NCBI GenBank assembly: GCA_016297265.1
Contig: JAEDHB010000001.1
Location: 1 to 64,000, forward strand
Length of the DNA stretch: 64,000 bases
Source of the DNA: Butyrivibrio sp.
GTDB taxonomy: Bacteria; Bacillota; Clostridia; Lachnospirales; Lachnospiraceae
Reading direction: 5' to 3'
Below are positions 33,055 through 42,984 of the stretch, in pieces. The position numbers and the translations under genes were made by a program. The notes under the pieces were generated by a model. That model was not told where the DNA came from. It ran no database searches and was given only the letters and a program-made list of their open reading frames with translations. Within the stretch, counting starts at the first letter, position 1, and each line of letters begins with the position of its first letter.

Positions 33055-33450
33055 ATGACGGATGAGAGATTAGTATCACTGGCAAAAGAAGCAATGGAAA
33101 GAGCATATGCACCATACTCAAATTTTAAGGTTGGCGCAGCACTTCTTACTTCAGACGGATTTTATTTTACGGGATGTAATGTGGAAAATGCTTCCTATGG
33201 TGCAACCAACTGCGCTGAGAGGACGGCAATGTTCAAAGCTGTATCGGAGGGCTTTACACATTTTTCAAAAATTGCGATAGTATCCTCCTCGGGCACGTTC
33301 ACACCACCCTGCGGAATCTGCCGCCAGGTTATGACAGAATTTTTCGACAGGGACGGATATGTGATTCTCAATGACGACATGCTCGGAATAAAGACAATTC
33401 CAATGCAGGATATTTTTCCGTATCCCTTTGATGAAACAGGTTTAAAATAA
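33055..33450 (+). CDS. cdd: Cytidine deaminase
   Basis: 131-residue tetrameric type: Cys53 and Glu55 in TNCAERTA, and Cys86/Cys89 in PPCGIC supply the zinc site and proton shuttle. Converts (deoxy)cytidine to (deoxy)uridine for salvage. AGGTG just before the ATG, 8 bases after ybeY. Confidence 0.95.
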   Translation: MTDERLVSLAKEAMERAYAPYSNFKVGAALLTSDGFYFTGCNVENASYGATNCAERTAMFKAVSEGFTHFSKIAIVSSSGTFTPPCGICRQVMTEFFDRDGYVILNDDMLGIKTIPMQDIFPYPFDETGLK

Positions 33451-33474
33451 TTTGATTTGGCAATAATATCATCT

Positions 33475-33843
33475 ATGAAATGTAGAATGATAATTTTGTC
33501 GGGAATGATGGTTTGTACCATCGCATTAATTATAAGTTTCAGTCTGGATATTGTGCATTTGCAGAATAATTCCGTAAAGTCCGTGGAGCGCGAATACACC
33601 ACGGAGGAAAGGCTTGCCAATCTGCGTCCGGTGGCCGCCGAACAGAGTGCCGGCCCCACATGGCTAATTATGAAGGCGAAATCAGGCTATATTGTTGTGG
33701 AAGACAGCGATGGCAAAATAGTGCACGAAACCAATATTAACTTATCGGATGTTCCGCGGGAAGTGAAAATAAAAATTCTCAACGGACATAAAGTAAATAA
33801 CATATATGAGGTTTATGATTTTCTGGAAGCATATTCCTCATAG
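33475..33843 (+). CDS. Small exported protein with BofC C-terminal-like domain
   Basis: 122 residues: N-terminal membrane helix (about 4-24) and an outside part whose second half (GYIVVEDSDGKIV, a short linker, then YEVYDFLEAYSS) has the strand-strand-helix pattern of the BofC C-terminal domain, a regulator of forespore signalling. BofC assignment is by pattern only. No clear ribosome site precedes ATG 33475 or the alternative TTG at 33457, and the start is uncertain. Lies between cdd and a flavoprotein gene. Confidence 0.5.
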   Translation: MKCRMIILSGMMVCTIALIISFSLDIVHLQNNSVKSVEREYTTEERLANLRPVAAEQSAGPTWLIMKAKSGYIVVEDSDGKIVHETNINLSDVPREVKIKILNGHKVNNIYEVYDFLEAYSS

Positions 33844-33854
33844 ACGGAGAAAAT

Positions 33855-35075
33855 ATGACATATGACATCATAGTAATTGGTGCGGGAGCAGCCGGGATGG
33901 TTGCGGCTATTGAAGCAGCAAAACTGAATAAAAAAGTGTGTATTCTGGAGCATAATGACCGTGTCGGTAAAAAAATACTTTCAACAGGCAACGGCAAATG
34001 TAATCTTACCAATCTGAAAATTGATAAGGATTGCTATTACTCTGATTCGGGAGAGGATTTTTTTAAGGTCATCGAGGGCTTTACACCGCAGGATATAATC
34101 GCATTTTTCAATGATTTGGGGCTTTATACAAAAAATAAAGCTGATTATATCTATCCGCTTAGTGAGCAGGCAGGGGCAGTGTTAGACTGTCTGAGATACG
34201 AAGCGGAGCGCTTACATATAGATGTTTTCACGAATTTTGTCGCTGAAACCATTACAAAACGCATGGATTATTTTGAAATAGAAGGCACCGGTAAGCTTTG
34301 TGCACAAAGAATTATTCTTGCAACGGGTTCCAAGGCAGCACCAAAGACAGGAAGCAGGGGAAAAGGCTATGACATAGCCGCAGGATTCGGTCATTCAATA
34401 GTACCGGTTATTCCTGCCCTGGTGCAGATAAAATGCAGCGATAAATTTTGTGTTGCACTTCATGGTGTAAGGTGCAACGCAAAGGTAACTCTCTGCACGG
34501 ACAATGAAATAATAGGTGAGGAGAGCGGTGAATTACAGCTTGTTGACTACGGAATATCGGGCATTCCCGTATTTCAGCTGAGCCGCAGTATAAAAAGAGC
34601 AATTGACAGCAAGATGAAGCTCTATATTCTGGTGGATTTCCTGCCTGAATACAGCATGGATGAGCTCAAGGATTTGCTTTCCCATATTTTGACAAGGAAC
34701 CCGGAATTGTCCGCTGTGGCGGCATTATCCGGTATTCTCAATAAAAAAATAGCAACCGTGATTCTAAAATCTGCGGGCTATTCGCCGGCAACGGAGTGTT
34801 CGGAGTTATCCGGCAAATCTACCAGGGAGCTGGCAAGAACCATCAAAAAATTCACCTTCCATCCCCTGGATACCAAGGGCTTTGACAATGCCCAGATTTG
34901 TGCCGGAGGCGTAAGTCTTGCGGAAATCAATCTGGATACGATGGAATCCGTCAAGGTAAAGGGCCTGTATTTTGCGGGCGAAATTCTTGATGTGGACGGA
35001 AAATGCGGCGGTTACAATCTTACCTGGGCATTTGCAAGCGGACATCTTGCAGGCGTGAGTGCTGCCCTTGACTGA
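33855..35075 (+). CDS. HI0933/BaiN-family FAD-dependent oxidoreductase
   Basis: 406 residues with FAD-binding GAGAAGMVAAIEAA (8-21), TGNGKCNLTN after the Rossmann region and C-terminal signature VKGLYFAGEILDVDGKCGG. The family has an internal insert domain and reduces unsaturated steroid- or aromatic-type substrates in a few cases; most members, including this one, have no known substrate. Ends 16 bases before the next flavoprotein gene. Confidence 0.88.
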   Translation: MTYDIIVIGAGAAGMVAAIEAAKLNKKVCILEHNDRVGKKILSTGNGKCNLTNLKIDKDCYYSDSGEDFFKVIEGFTPQDIIAFFNDLGLYTKNKADYIYPLSEQAGAVLDCLRYEAERLHIDVFTNFVAETITKRMDYFEIEGTGKLCAQRIILATGSKAAPKTGSRGKGYDIAAGFGHSIVPVIPALVQIKCSDKFCVALHGVRCNAKVTLCTDNEIIGEESGELQLVDYGISGIPVFQLSRSIKRAIDSKMKLYILVDFLPEYSMDELKDLLSHILTRNPELSAVAALSGILNKKIATVILKSAGYSPATECSELSGKSTRELARTIKKFTFHPLDTKGFDNAQICAGGVSLAEINLDTMESVKVKGLYFAGEILDVDGKCGGYNLTWAFASGHLAGVSAALD

Positions 35076-35091
35076 TTTTTGGGAGAAAAAT

Positions 35092-36693
35092 ATGATAAAG
35101 ATTAACCAGTTGAAGGTGCCGGTCACGGACAAGTCTCCGGATGATGACGCTGCTTTAAAATCAGCTGTCAGAAAAGCGTTAAAGCTTCCTTCAAAATATG
35201 ATTTTAATTACAAAATTGTGAAAAAATCCGTTGATGCAAGGAAGAAGGACAAACTCTTATACATTTACAGTGTTGAGGTTTCATTAATTAACTGCAAGGA
35301 AACAGTGGTTCTTAAGAAGCTGCATGACCATAATATCACTACGGCAAATGACAGAGTATATGAGTTTCCTGAGCCTGTATTATCTAAGGAACACAGAATA
35401 TGCATTGTGGGAAGCGGACCTGCGGGACTGTTTTGTGCATTGTTTTTGGCAAGGCAGGGTTACAGACCCGTTATTTTTGAAAGAGGAATGGCGGTGGAGG
35501 AACGCATTCAGGCTGTTGATGAATTCTGGGCAACCGGAAAGCTTAATATCAACTCAAATATACAGTTTGGTGAGGGCGGCGCAGGAACCTTTTCCGACGG
35601 AAAACTCAATACTGCGGTTAAGGAAAAGAATGGCAGAATCCGCAAGGTGCTGGAAACCTTTTGCGAATATGGTGCGCCATACGATATAATGTATACCAAC
35701 AAACCGCATATCGGCACAGATATACTTAAGATTGTAGTAAAAAATATCCGTGAAGAGATAATAAAGCTTGGCGGCGAAGTTCACTTTAATTCCTGTGTCA
35801 CAGACATTGACATCGTCAATCACAAGGTTGCCGGAATCACCATCAATAACAAGGACAGCTATGATTGTGATATACTTGTCCTTGCAACGGGCCACAGCGC
35901 CAGGGATACCTTTGAAATGTTAAAAAACAAGCAGGATGTCATTATGGAACCAAAGGCTTTTGCGGTGGGACTCAGAGTGGAACACAGCCAGCAGATGATT
36001 ACCAAACATGCCTACGGCAATACATTTTTTGCATCGCTGCCGGTTGCAGATTACAAGGTGACTGCACAAACAGCGGGCGGCCGTGGCGTATATTCCTTCT
36101 GCATGTGCCCCGGCGGCTATGTTGTAAACGCCTCCAGCGAGGAGGGATATACCTGTGTCAACGGCATGAGTTATTCAAAACGTGACGGAATCAATGCCAA
36201 CAGTGCAATCATTGTGACAATAGATTCAAAGGATTACGGCGAAAAGGATGTTCTCGACGGAATGTATTTTCAGAGAAAACTTGAAAAAGCTGCATATATG
36301 CAGGGAATGGGTGCCGTGCCGTACCAGCTTAATGAGGATTTTCAGCGCGGAATTAAGAGCACGGGATACGCAGGCATTGTACCGCAGATTAAAGGTCTAT
36401 CAATTCCGGCAAATTTGAGAGAGGTATTGCCTGATTTTTTGTGTGATTCTATCATTGACGGTATGAAATCTTTTGATAAAATAATAAATGGGTTTAATAC
36501 GCCTGATGCTGTATTTTCGGGCGTGGAAAGCAGAACCTCTTCACCGGTCAGAATTTTGCGTGGCGATACCCTGCAGAGTGCGGGCGTTGCGGGATTATAT
36601 CCCTGCGGTGAAGGTGCAGGATATGCCGGAGGAATTACCTCCGCTGCCGTGGATGGGATTAAGGTCGCTGAAGCGATTGCATCATTAACATAA
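35092..36693 (+). CDS. Uncharacterised FAD-dependent dehydrogenase (COG2509)
   Basis: 533 residues. N-terminal ~90-residue appendix domain typical of the family, then IVGSGPAGLFCALFLA (about 105-120), a GGAGTFSDGKLNT loop and C-terminal GVESRTSSPVRI and YPCGEGAGYAGG motifs. Family is widespread in gut Firmicutes and has no assigned reaction. GGGAG 7 bases before ATG 35092. The tandem position with the BaiN-like gene hints at linked functions but both families are often singletons. Confidence 0.85.
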   Translation: MIKINQLKVPVTDKSPDDDAALKSAVRKALKLPSKYDFNYKIVKKSVDARKKDKLLYIYSVEVSLINCKETVVLKKLHDHNITTANDRVYEFPEPVLSKEHRICIVGSGPAGLFCALFLARQGYRPVIFERGMAVEERIQAVDEFWATGKLNINSNIQFGEGGAGTFSDGKLNTAVKEKNGRIRKVLETFCEYGAPYDIMYTNKPHIGTDILKIVVKNIREEIIKLGGEVHFNSCVTDIDIVNHKVAGITINNKDSYDCDILVLATGHSARDTFEMLKNKQDVIMEPKAFAVGLRVEHSQQMITKHAYGNTFFASLPVADYKVTAQTAGGRGVYSFCMCPGGYVVNASSEEGYTCVNGMSYSKRDGINANSAIIVTIDSKDYGEKDVLDGMYFQRKLEKAAYMQGMGAVPYQLNEDFQRGIKSTGYAGIVPQIKGLSIPANLREVLPDFLCDSIIDGMKSFDKIINGFNTPDAVFSGVESRTSSPVRILRGDTLQSAGVAGLYPCGEGAGYAGGITSAAVDGIKVAEAIASLT

Positions 36694-36717
36694 CCGGGAA
36701 GGAATGTGTATTCATCA

Positions 36718-37554
36718 ATGAATAATTATAGAGAGTTACTCAAGGATAAGAAAAAAATTGTTGTAAAAATCGGTTCTTCATCAATAACCCACGAAGAGAC
36801 CGGCAATATTAATTACAAGAAGCTTGATAAGCTGGTAAGAATATTATGTGATCTGAAGAACAGGGGTAAAGATGTTGTTTTGGTGTCGTCAGGGGCAATT
36901 GCCGTGGGAAGACAGGCCGTGGGAATGAAGGAAAGAACCTCTGTTCTTGCCGAAAAGCAGGCCTGTGCTGCCATTGGACAGTGCCGGCTAATGATGACAT
37001 ATCAGAAATTCTTCTCTGAATATAATCAGATTGCTGCTCAGGTTTTGCTTACAAAATATACAATGATGCATGATGACAGTTTTATCAATGCGTCAAATAC
37101 CTTTGAAGAATTGTTTAAGCTGGGAGCAATTCCCGTTGTCAACGAGAATGATACTGTAGCTACATATGAAATTGCATATGGTGACAATGATAAGCTTTCA
37201 GCCTTGGTAAGCGCAATGGTTGGCGCTGATTTGCTTATTCTTTTGTCCGATATTGACGGATTGTTTACGGACGATCCAAATATCAATCCTGAAGCGGAAT
37301 TTATTGAAATTGTAGACAAAATTGATGACAAATACAGGGATATGGCAAAAGATTCCAACAGCAAGGTTGGTACGGGCGGAATGGCCGCAAAGCTTGCCGC
37401 TGCCACCATTGCAACGGATGCAGGAGTGGATATGGTCATTGCCAACAGCAGGGACATCGATGTTATCAGCAGAATTACCGACGGCGAAAATGTGGGAACC
37501 CTTTTCCTTGCACATAAGGTTGATGGCTATAATATACAGGATTATCTTGAATAA
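36718..37554 (+). CDS. proB: Glutamate 5-kinase, PUA-less
   Basis: First proline step: phosphorylates glutamate. Amino-acid-kinase fold with VVKIGSSS near the N-terminus, VSSGAIAVG (about 45-53) and [10 protein letters not shown]. About 278 residues: the C-terminal PUA domain of E. coli ProB is missing, as in many Firmicutes. Start is unclear: GGAAGGAA (36699-36704 region) lies 14 bases before ATG 36718 and 2 before an in-frame GTG at 36706; I list the ATG. proA comes two genes later. Confidence 0.92.
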   Translation: MNNYRELLKDKKKIVVKIGSSSITHEETGNINYKKLDKLVRILCDLKNRGKDVVLVSSGAIAVGRQAVGMKERTSVLAEKQACAAIGQCRLMMTYQKFFSEYNQIAAQVLLTKYTMMHDDSFINASNTFEELFKLGAIPVVNENDTVATYEIAYGDNDKLSALVSAMVGADLLILLSDIDGLFTDDPNINPEAEFIEIVDKIDDKYRDMAKDSNSKVGTGGMAAKLAAATIATDAGVDMVIANSRDIDVISRITDGENVGTLFLAHKVDGYNIQDYLE

Positions 37555-37569
37555 TTGAAAGGATTCACT

Positions 37570-38058
37570 ATGGAAAGAAGAGATAAGAACAATTATTATC
37601 TTGATATTGCAGAGACAGTTGCAGCGCGCGGTACCTGTCTCAGAAGACTTTTTGGTGCTGTAATAGTCAACAATGACGAGATTATTTCAACAGGATATGT
37701 GGGAGCGCCCCGCGGCAGACAGAATTGCTCTGATTTGGGATACTGCGTGCGTGCTAAACTAGGCATCCCGAGAGGTGAACGCTATGAATTATGCAGAAGT
37801 GTTCATGCGGAATCAAATGCAATTATCAGTGCCCCGCGTAATTCCATGATTGATGCAACACTTTATCTTGTCGGACTTGAGGTAAGTGACGGTTCCTATG
37901 TCAATAATGCCTCTTGCTGCTCAATGTGCAAAAGACTGGTAATTAATGCAGGAATCAAAAATGTTGTCATCCGTGATGATAAACAGAATTTCAGAATAAT
38001 TGATGTGGAAGACTGGATTAAGGATGACGAGTCCGTAATGGGAGCATTGGGATATTGA
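37570..38058 (+). CDS. comEB: Deoxycytidylate (dCMP) deaminase family protein
   Basis: 162 residues. Zinc ligands His79 and proton-shuttle Glu81 in HAESNAI, Cys117 and Cys120 in CCSMC. The usual Pro before the first Cys is replaced by Cys116. Converts dCMP to dUMP for thymidylate synthesis. AAAGGA 6 bases before ATG 37570. It overlaps the next gene by one base and separates proB from proA. Confidence 0.92.
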   Translation: MERRDKNNYYLDIAETVAARGTCLRRLFGAVIVNNDEIISTGYVGAPRGRQNCSDLGYCVRAKLGIPRGERYELCRSVHAESNAIISAPRNSMIDATLYLVGLEVSDGSYVNNASCCSMCKRLVINAGIKNVVIRDDKQNFRIIDVEDWIKDDESVMGALGY

Positions 38059-38618
38059 TGATAACAAAAAAAGATGCCAGACGGAGCATTAAAATGCTTA
38101 GGGAAAATTATGACATTGATTTTGTGACAATTAACAGTAAAATAATTTGTGACAAAATTATTGAATCTGCGGAATACTCTGCTGCACAGAATTTGTATGT
38201 CTATATGAGTTTCAATAACGAAACCGATACGTCATATCTTATTGACAGAGCTGTATCCGACGGCAAAAATATATTTATTCCCAGGGTTGTTGCCGATGAC
38301 ATGATTTTTTACAGGTATTTTCCGGAAAATGTTATTTCAGGTTATATGGGAATTATTGAGCCTGATGCGACAACGGCAACAGGGGACGGATGCGAGGGCC
38401 TGCTTATTGTGCCGGGGGTTGCATTTGACAGAAAATGCAACAGAACCGGCTACGGCAAAGGATTTTATGACAGATATATTATGACACATCCTAAGCTTTT
38501 TAAGGCCGGAATTGGCTTTGAACAGCAGATATTTGATGAACTGGAGGTTGACGAATACGACCAACCACTGGATGTTGTTTTCTCAGAGAAAAAAATTTAT
38601 AGGAGACTGACTATATGA
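38058..38618 (+). CDS. 5-formyltetrahydrofolate cyclo-ligase
   Basis: 186 residues; closes 5-formyl-THF to 5,10-methenyl-THF using ATP. The active-site loop [11 protein letters not shown] near residue 135 and the N-terminal KKDARRSIK are the family hallmarks. ATG 38058 is shared with the comEB stop, and its end overlaps proA by 4 bases, so it is firmly inside this operon. Folate salvage fits beside a dCMP deaminase (both feed thymidylate synthesis). Confidence 0.93.
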   Translation: MITKKDARRSIKMLRENYDIDFVTINSKIICDKIIESAEYSAAQNLYVYMSFNNETDTSYLIDRAVSDGKNIFIPRVVADDMIFYRYFPENVISGYMGIIEPDATTATGDGCEGLLIVPGVAFDRKCNRTGYGKGFYDRYIMTHPKLFKAGIGFEQQIFDELEVDEYDQPLDVVFSEKKIYRRLTI

Positions 38619-39859
38619 CAATTTTAGAAAGCATGGGAGAAAGGGCTGTCATCGCTTCAAGAGATGCAGCAAAGCTTACAATCAATGATAAAAACAAGGC
38701 TCTTGAATTAATTGCAAGGGCTTTGACAGAAAATGCGGATACAATCCTTAAGGCCAATGAGATTGATATGGAAAATGGTAAAAAGGCCGGAATGAAGGAC
38801 AGTCTGCTTGACAGACTTAAACTCACAAAGGAGCGTATCGAAGCCATGGCAGAGGGTGCGCTTAAGGTCATGGCTTTGGATGACCCTACCGGCGAGGTTA
38901 TCAGAATGTGGGAGAATCCAAACGGTTTAAGAATCGGTCAGAAAAGAGTTCCAATCGGTGTCATCGGCATCATCTATGAATCAAGACCTAATGTAACCGT
39001 GGATGCATTTGTGCTTTGCTTTAAGGCCGGCAATGCCGCAATTTTGAAGGGCGGAAGTGATGCGATTAATTCAAATATAGCAATTACCTCCGTTATCAGA
39101 AAGACTCTTGAAGAATGTGATATTAATGCGGATTGTATTCAACTTATTGAAAAAACTGACAGGACTGTTGTCGATGAATTACTTAAACTCAATCAGTATA
39201 TTGATGTTGTGATTCCAAGAGGAGGTGCCGGACTGATTAATTTTGTTGTCAACAATTCAACAATTCCGGTAATTGAAACCGGTACCGGAAATTGTCACAT
39301 ATTTGTTGATGCTTCGGCTGATTTTGACATGGCACTCAATATTATCGAAAATGCCAAAACACAGAGAACCGGAGTTTGCAATGCGTGCGAATCACTTCTG
39401 GTACACAGGGATATTGCCGACAAATTCATTCCTCTGCTTGCAAATCGTCTTTTCGGACATAATGTCGAGATACGCGGTGATGAAAAATCAAGACTGATTG
39501 TGCCTGAAATCAAGGCTGCCACGGATGAGGATTACGGCACTGAATACCTTGACCTCATAGTATCACTTAAGATTGTTGAAAATGTTGATGAAGCAATTTA
39601 TCACATTAATAAATATAATACCGGACATTCGGAAGCAATTGTTACCAACGATTACAATAATTCCGAAAAATTCCTTAACGAGGTTGATGCGGCAGCAGTA
39701 TATGTCAATGCTTCAACAAGATTTACTGATGGTTTTGAGTTCGGCTTTGGTGCGGAAATCGGTATCAGCACACAGAAAATCCATGCGAGAGGTCCAATGG
39801 GACTTAAGGAATTAACTACCACAAAATATATTATTTATGGAAATGGACAGATTAGATAA
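38615..39859 (+). CDS. proA: Gamma-glutamyl phosphate reductase
   Basis: Second proline step: reduces gamma-glutamyl phosphate to glutamate semialdehyde with NADPH. Aldehyde dehydrogenase fold; catalytic Cys255 in [12 protein letters not shown]-site [13 protein letters not shown] (about 148-160). 414 residues. Starts in the cyclo-ligase stop codon. miaB begins at the base after its stop. Confidence 0.96.
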   Translation: MTILESMGERAVIASRDAAKLTINDKNKALELIARALTENADTILKANEIDMENGKKAGMKDSLLDRLKLTKERIEAMAEGALKVMALDDPTGEVIRMWENPNGLRIGQKRVPIGVIGIIYESRPNVTVDAFVLCFKAGNAAILKGGSDAINSNIAITSVIRKTLEECDINADCIQLIEKTDRTVVDELLKLNQYIDVVIPRGGAGLINFVVNNSTIPVIETGTGNCHIFVDASADFDMALNIIENAKTQRTGVCNACESLLVHRDIADKFIPLLANRLFGHNVEIRGDEKSRLIVPEIKAATDEDYGTEYLDLIVSLKIVENVDEAIYHINKYNTGHSEAIVTNDYNNSEKFLNEVDAAAVYVNASTRFTDGFEFGFGAEIGISTQKIHARGPMGLKELTTTKYIIYGNGQIR

Positions 39860-41284
39860 ATGAATGCATTAAATCAATTTATACCTGATACAGAACCCGA
39901 AAGACAGTTTTATTTTATCGAGAAGGCTTCAGAGCTAATTAAGAGGCAGGCCAAAGAGAATGGCAAACCTCTGACATATTTTATTCAGACTTTCGGATGC
40001 CAGATGAATTCCCGTGATTCGGAAAAGCTTGCCGGTATACTGGAAAAGGTAGGTTATGTTCCTTGCGAGGAGGAAGATAAGGCTGATTTTGTTATATATA
40101 ATACATGTTCCATCAGGGAAAATGCGAATACAAGAGTATATGGCAGACTGGGTCATCTCAATGCGATTAAGAAGAAAAGAAAATCCTTAAAAATTGCACT
40201 CTGCGGCTGTATGATGCAGGAGCCTGATGAAATCGAAAAGGTCAGAACACAATTCAAATTTGTTGATATTGTTTTCGGCACACATAATATTTTTAAACTT
40301 GCCGAGCTAATCTTCAACAGCTTTGAGGCGGAGGGCACGATTATTGATATTTGGAAGGATACTGACAAAATAGTTGAGGATATTCCAAATGTAAGAAAAT
40401 ATCCTTTCAAATCAGGCGTCAATATCACCTTCGGATGCAATAATTTTTGCACATACTGCATAGTCCCATATGTCAGGGGGCGTGAGAGAAGCCGTGAGCC
40501 AAAGGAGATAATCAGGGAGGTTGAGAGATTTGTTGCGGACGGTGTCAAAGAGGTAATGCTTCTTGGCCAGAACGTTAATTCCTACGGCAAAAATCTTGAC
40601 AATCCAATTACTTTTGCCGAACTCATCAATGCCGTTGCAAATGTGGAGGGCCTTGAAAGAGTCAGGTTTATGACGCCGCATCCAAAGGATTTGTCGGACG
40701 AACTGATAGATGTAATTGCTGCTAATAAGAAGATTTGCAGGCATATTCACCTGCCTTTGCAGTCAGGAAGCAGCAGAATCCTTAAGGCAATGAACCGCAG
40801 ATATACCAAAGAGGGATATCTTGCCCTGGTTGATAAAATAAGGACAAAACTCCCTGATGTCGCGCTTACAACCGATATCATTGTCGGATTTCCGGGCGAG
40901 ACGGAGGAGGACTTTAATGATACCATCGATGTTGTAAGGAAAGCTGAATTTGACAGTGCGTTTACATTTATTTATTCCAAGCGAATCGGCACTCCTGCGG
41001 CAGTAATGGATAATCAGATTCCTGAGGAGGTTACCAAGGAGAGGTTTAGCCGTCTTCTGGCTGTGGTCAATGAATGTGCTACAAAGCGTTGCGGACTTGA
41101 CAGGGGCAAAACACTGCCGGTGCTTGTGGAGGATGTAAATGAACAGAATCCTGAACTGCTTACAGGCAGGCTTTCCAACAATACGTTGGTACATTTTGCG
41201 GGCAGCAAAGAACTTATAGGACAGATTGTCAATGTTAAGCTCAATGAAAGCAAAGGATTTTATTATTTAGGAGAAAAAGAATAG
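39860..41284 (+). CDS. miaB: tRNA-2-methylthio-N6-dimethylallyladenosine synthase MiaB
   Basis: Radical-SAM methylthiotransferase acting on A37 of tRNAs prenylated by MiaA (gene at 47457). N-terminal cluster Cys in FGCQMNSRDSEK, CSIREN and CGCMMQ; radical SAM CxxxCxxC at 193-200 (CNNFCTYC); C-terminal TRAM domain. 474 residues. SulP gene follows 4 bases later. Confidence 0.95.
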   Translation: MNALNQFIPDTEPERQFYFIEKASELIKRQAKENGKPLTYFIQTFGCQMNSRDSEKLAGILEKVGYVPCEEEDKADFVIYNTCSIRENANTRVYGRLGHLNAIKKKRKSLKIALCGCMMQEPDEIEKVRTQFKFVDIVFGTHNIFKLAELIFNSFEAEGTIIDIWKDTDKIVEDIPNVRKYPFKSGVNITFGCNNFCTYCIVPYVRGRERSREPKEIIREVERFVADGVKEVMLLGQNVNSYGKNLDNPITFAELINAVANVEGLERVRFMTPHPKDLSDELIDVIAANKKICRHIHLPLQSGSSRILKAMNRRYTKEGYLALVDKIRTKLPDVALTTDIIVGFPGETEEDFNDTIDVVRKAEFDSAFTFIYSKRIGTPAAVMDNQIPEEVTKERFSRLLAVVNECATKRCGLDRGKTLPVLVEDVNEQNPELLTGRLSNNTLVHFAGSKELIGQIVNVKLNESKGFYYLGEKE

Positions 41285-41288
41285 CAAG

Positions 41289-42983
41289 ATGAAAGTTAAC
41301 TTAAATGATTACAAACCAAAATTATTTTCCGTAATGAAGGATTATAATAAGGAGCAGCTGATTAAGGATATTATTTCCGGAATTATTGTTGCCCTCATTG
41401 CATTGCCTTTGTCCATAGCATTGGCAATTGCTTCCAATGTTGATCCCCAAAAGGGAATATATACTGCGATAATCGCAGGTTTCTTTATTGCATTTTTGGG
41501 CGGAAGCAGGGTACAGATTGGCGGACCGACTGCCGCATTTGTAGTTATCATATGTGGAATTATCAACAATTTCGGACCAAACGGTCTGCTTATCGCAACA
41601 ATAATGGCCGGAATAATCATGATTATATTCGGTATCTGTAAGGCCGGCAATCTCATCAAATTTATTCCGTATACCGTTACCACGGGATTTACGGCAGGAA
41701 TCGCCGTCACTCTGGCTGTGGGACAGGTAAAAGATTTTGTAGGCTTAAGTAATGTAAGTCTTCCTTCGGAATTTATCGAAAAGGTAGGTGAGCTTGTTAA
41801 GCATCTGAAGGATACAAATCTTTCTGCCTTGTTTGTGGGACTTGGTGCGCTGGCAATACTTATTGTCTGGCCTAAATTAATGCGATTGTTGCCGGATAAG
41901 CTTAAATACATAAAGCTTATTCCGGAGTCCTTAATTGCGATTCTTATTACAACCGCAATCGTCAAAGTAGCTGAACTTGATGTGTTTACAATAGGTAAAT
42001 TATATGATGTATCTTCAAAGTTACCTTCACCTGAGGTTCCTAAGATAAGCTTTGATATTATCAGAAAGCTATTAAGTCCGGCCTTCACAATTGCCATTCT
42101 TGCAAGCATTGAATCCCTGCTTTCTGCAGTGGTTGCGGACGGCATGATAGGAAGCAGGCACAAGCCAAATGCAGAACTTATCGCACAGGGTGTGGGAAAT
42201 ATTGCTTCGGCAATGTTCGGTGGAATTCCTGCAACAGGCGCTATTGCAAGAACCGCTGCCAATATCAAGAACGGCGGCAGAACTCCGATTGCAGGTATTG
42301 TTCATTCAATTACACTGCTTATCATTCTTGTGGTACTTATGCCATATGCAAAATGGATACCGATGCCGACTCTTGCGGCCATTCTTTTCATGGTAGCATA
42401 CAATATGTCGGGAATCGGCAAATGTATAAGACTTTGTAAAAAAGCTCCAAAGAGCGATATCATTGTATTTGCACTTACATTTTTACTTACAGTATTCTTC
42501 GACCTTGTGGTTGCCATTGAGGTGAGCCTTGTGGTTGCGGCAGCACTGTTCTTAAAGAGAATGGCTGATACGACGGATGTCAAGAGCTGGAAATACATAG
42601 ATGAAATTGATGAAAATGAGGACCCTGACAATATCAGACTCAAGGAGGTTCCTAAAGGAGTACTTGTATATGAAATCAGCGGCCCGATGTTTTTTGGTGT
42701 TACTGACAAATTTTTAGAGCTGGTTAATGATACCTCTGCTGATGTTGTAATTCTCAGAATGCGAGGTGTTCCGGCCATCGACGCCAGTGCACTGCATGCA
42801 ATGACTGATATACTCAACAAATTCAAGAAGGATAAGGTTACCCTTGTGCTTTCACATGTTAACGAACAGCCACTGCATATGATGCAGAAAGCAAAGTTTG
42901 ACGAGGATGTGGGAAAAGAAAACTTCTGTGCAAATATTGATGAAGCATTACTGAGAGCTCAAGAGATTGTAAAGGGAAAATAA
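41289..42983 (+). CDS. SulP family anion transporter with STAS domain
   Basis: 564 residues: 12 or so hydrophobic segments up to about residue 430 (SulP core, QIGGPTAAFVVII signature near 76-88) and a cytoplasmic STAS domain (about 455-560) with the conserved RMRGVPAIDASALHAM strand-helix. Transports sulfate, bicarbonate or other anions (family knowledge). Only 4 bases after miaB and 1 base before mutS, so it is inside the tRNA/repair operon. RBS AAGA is weak. Confidence 0.92.
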   Translation: MKVNLNDYKPKLFSVMKDYNKEQLIKDIISGIIVALIALPLSIALAIASNVDPQKGIYTAIIAGFFIAFLGGSRVQIGGPTAAFVVIICGIINNFGPNGLLIATIMAGIIMIIFGICKAGNLIKFIPYTVTTGFTAGIAVTLAVGQVKDFVGLSNVSLPSEFIEKVGELVKHLKDTNLSALFVGLGALAILIVWPKLMRLLPDKLKYIKLIPESLIAILITTAIVKVAELDVFTIGKLYDVSSKLPSPEVPKISFDIIRKLLSPAFTIAILASIESLLSAVVADGMIGSRHKPNAELIAQGVGNIASAMFGGIPATGAIARTAANIKNGGRTPIAGIVHSITLLIILVVLMPYAKWIPMPTLAAILFMVAYNMSGIGKCIRLCKKAPKSDIIVFALTFLLTVFFDLVVAIEVSLVVAAALFLKRMADTTDVKSWKYIDEIDENEDPDNIRLKEVPKGVLVYEISGPMFFGVTDKFLELVNDTSADVVILRMRGVPAIDASALHAMTDILNKFKKDKVTLVLSHVNEQPLHMMQKAKFDEDVGKENFCANIDEALLRAQEIVKGK

Positions 42984-42984
42984 T

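Noticed and set aside
41342..42268. Long minus-strand open frame of about 308 codons opposite the SulP gene
   Set aside because: It is a mirror of codon use in a membrane protein gene, has no ribosome site or family resemblance, and the plus-strand SulP gene explains the sequence.
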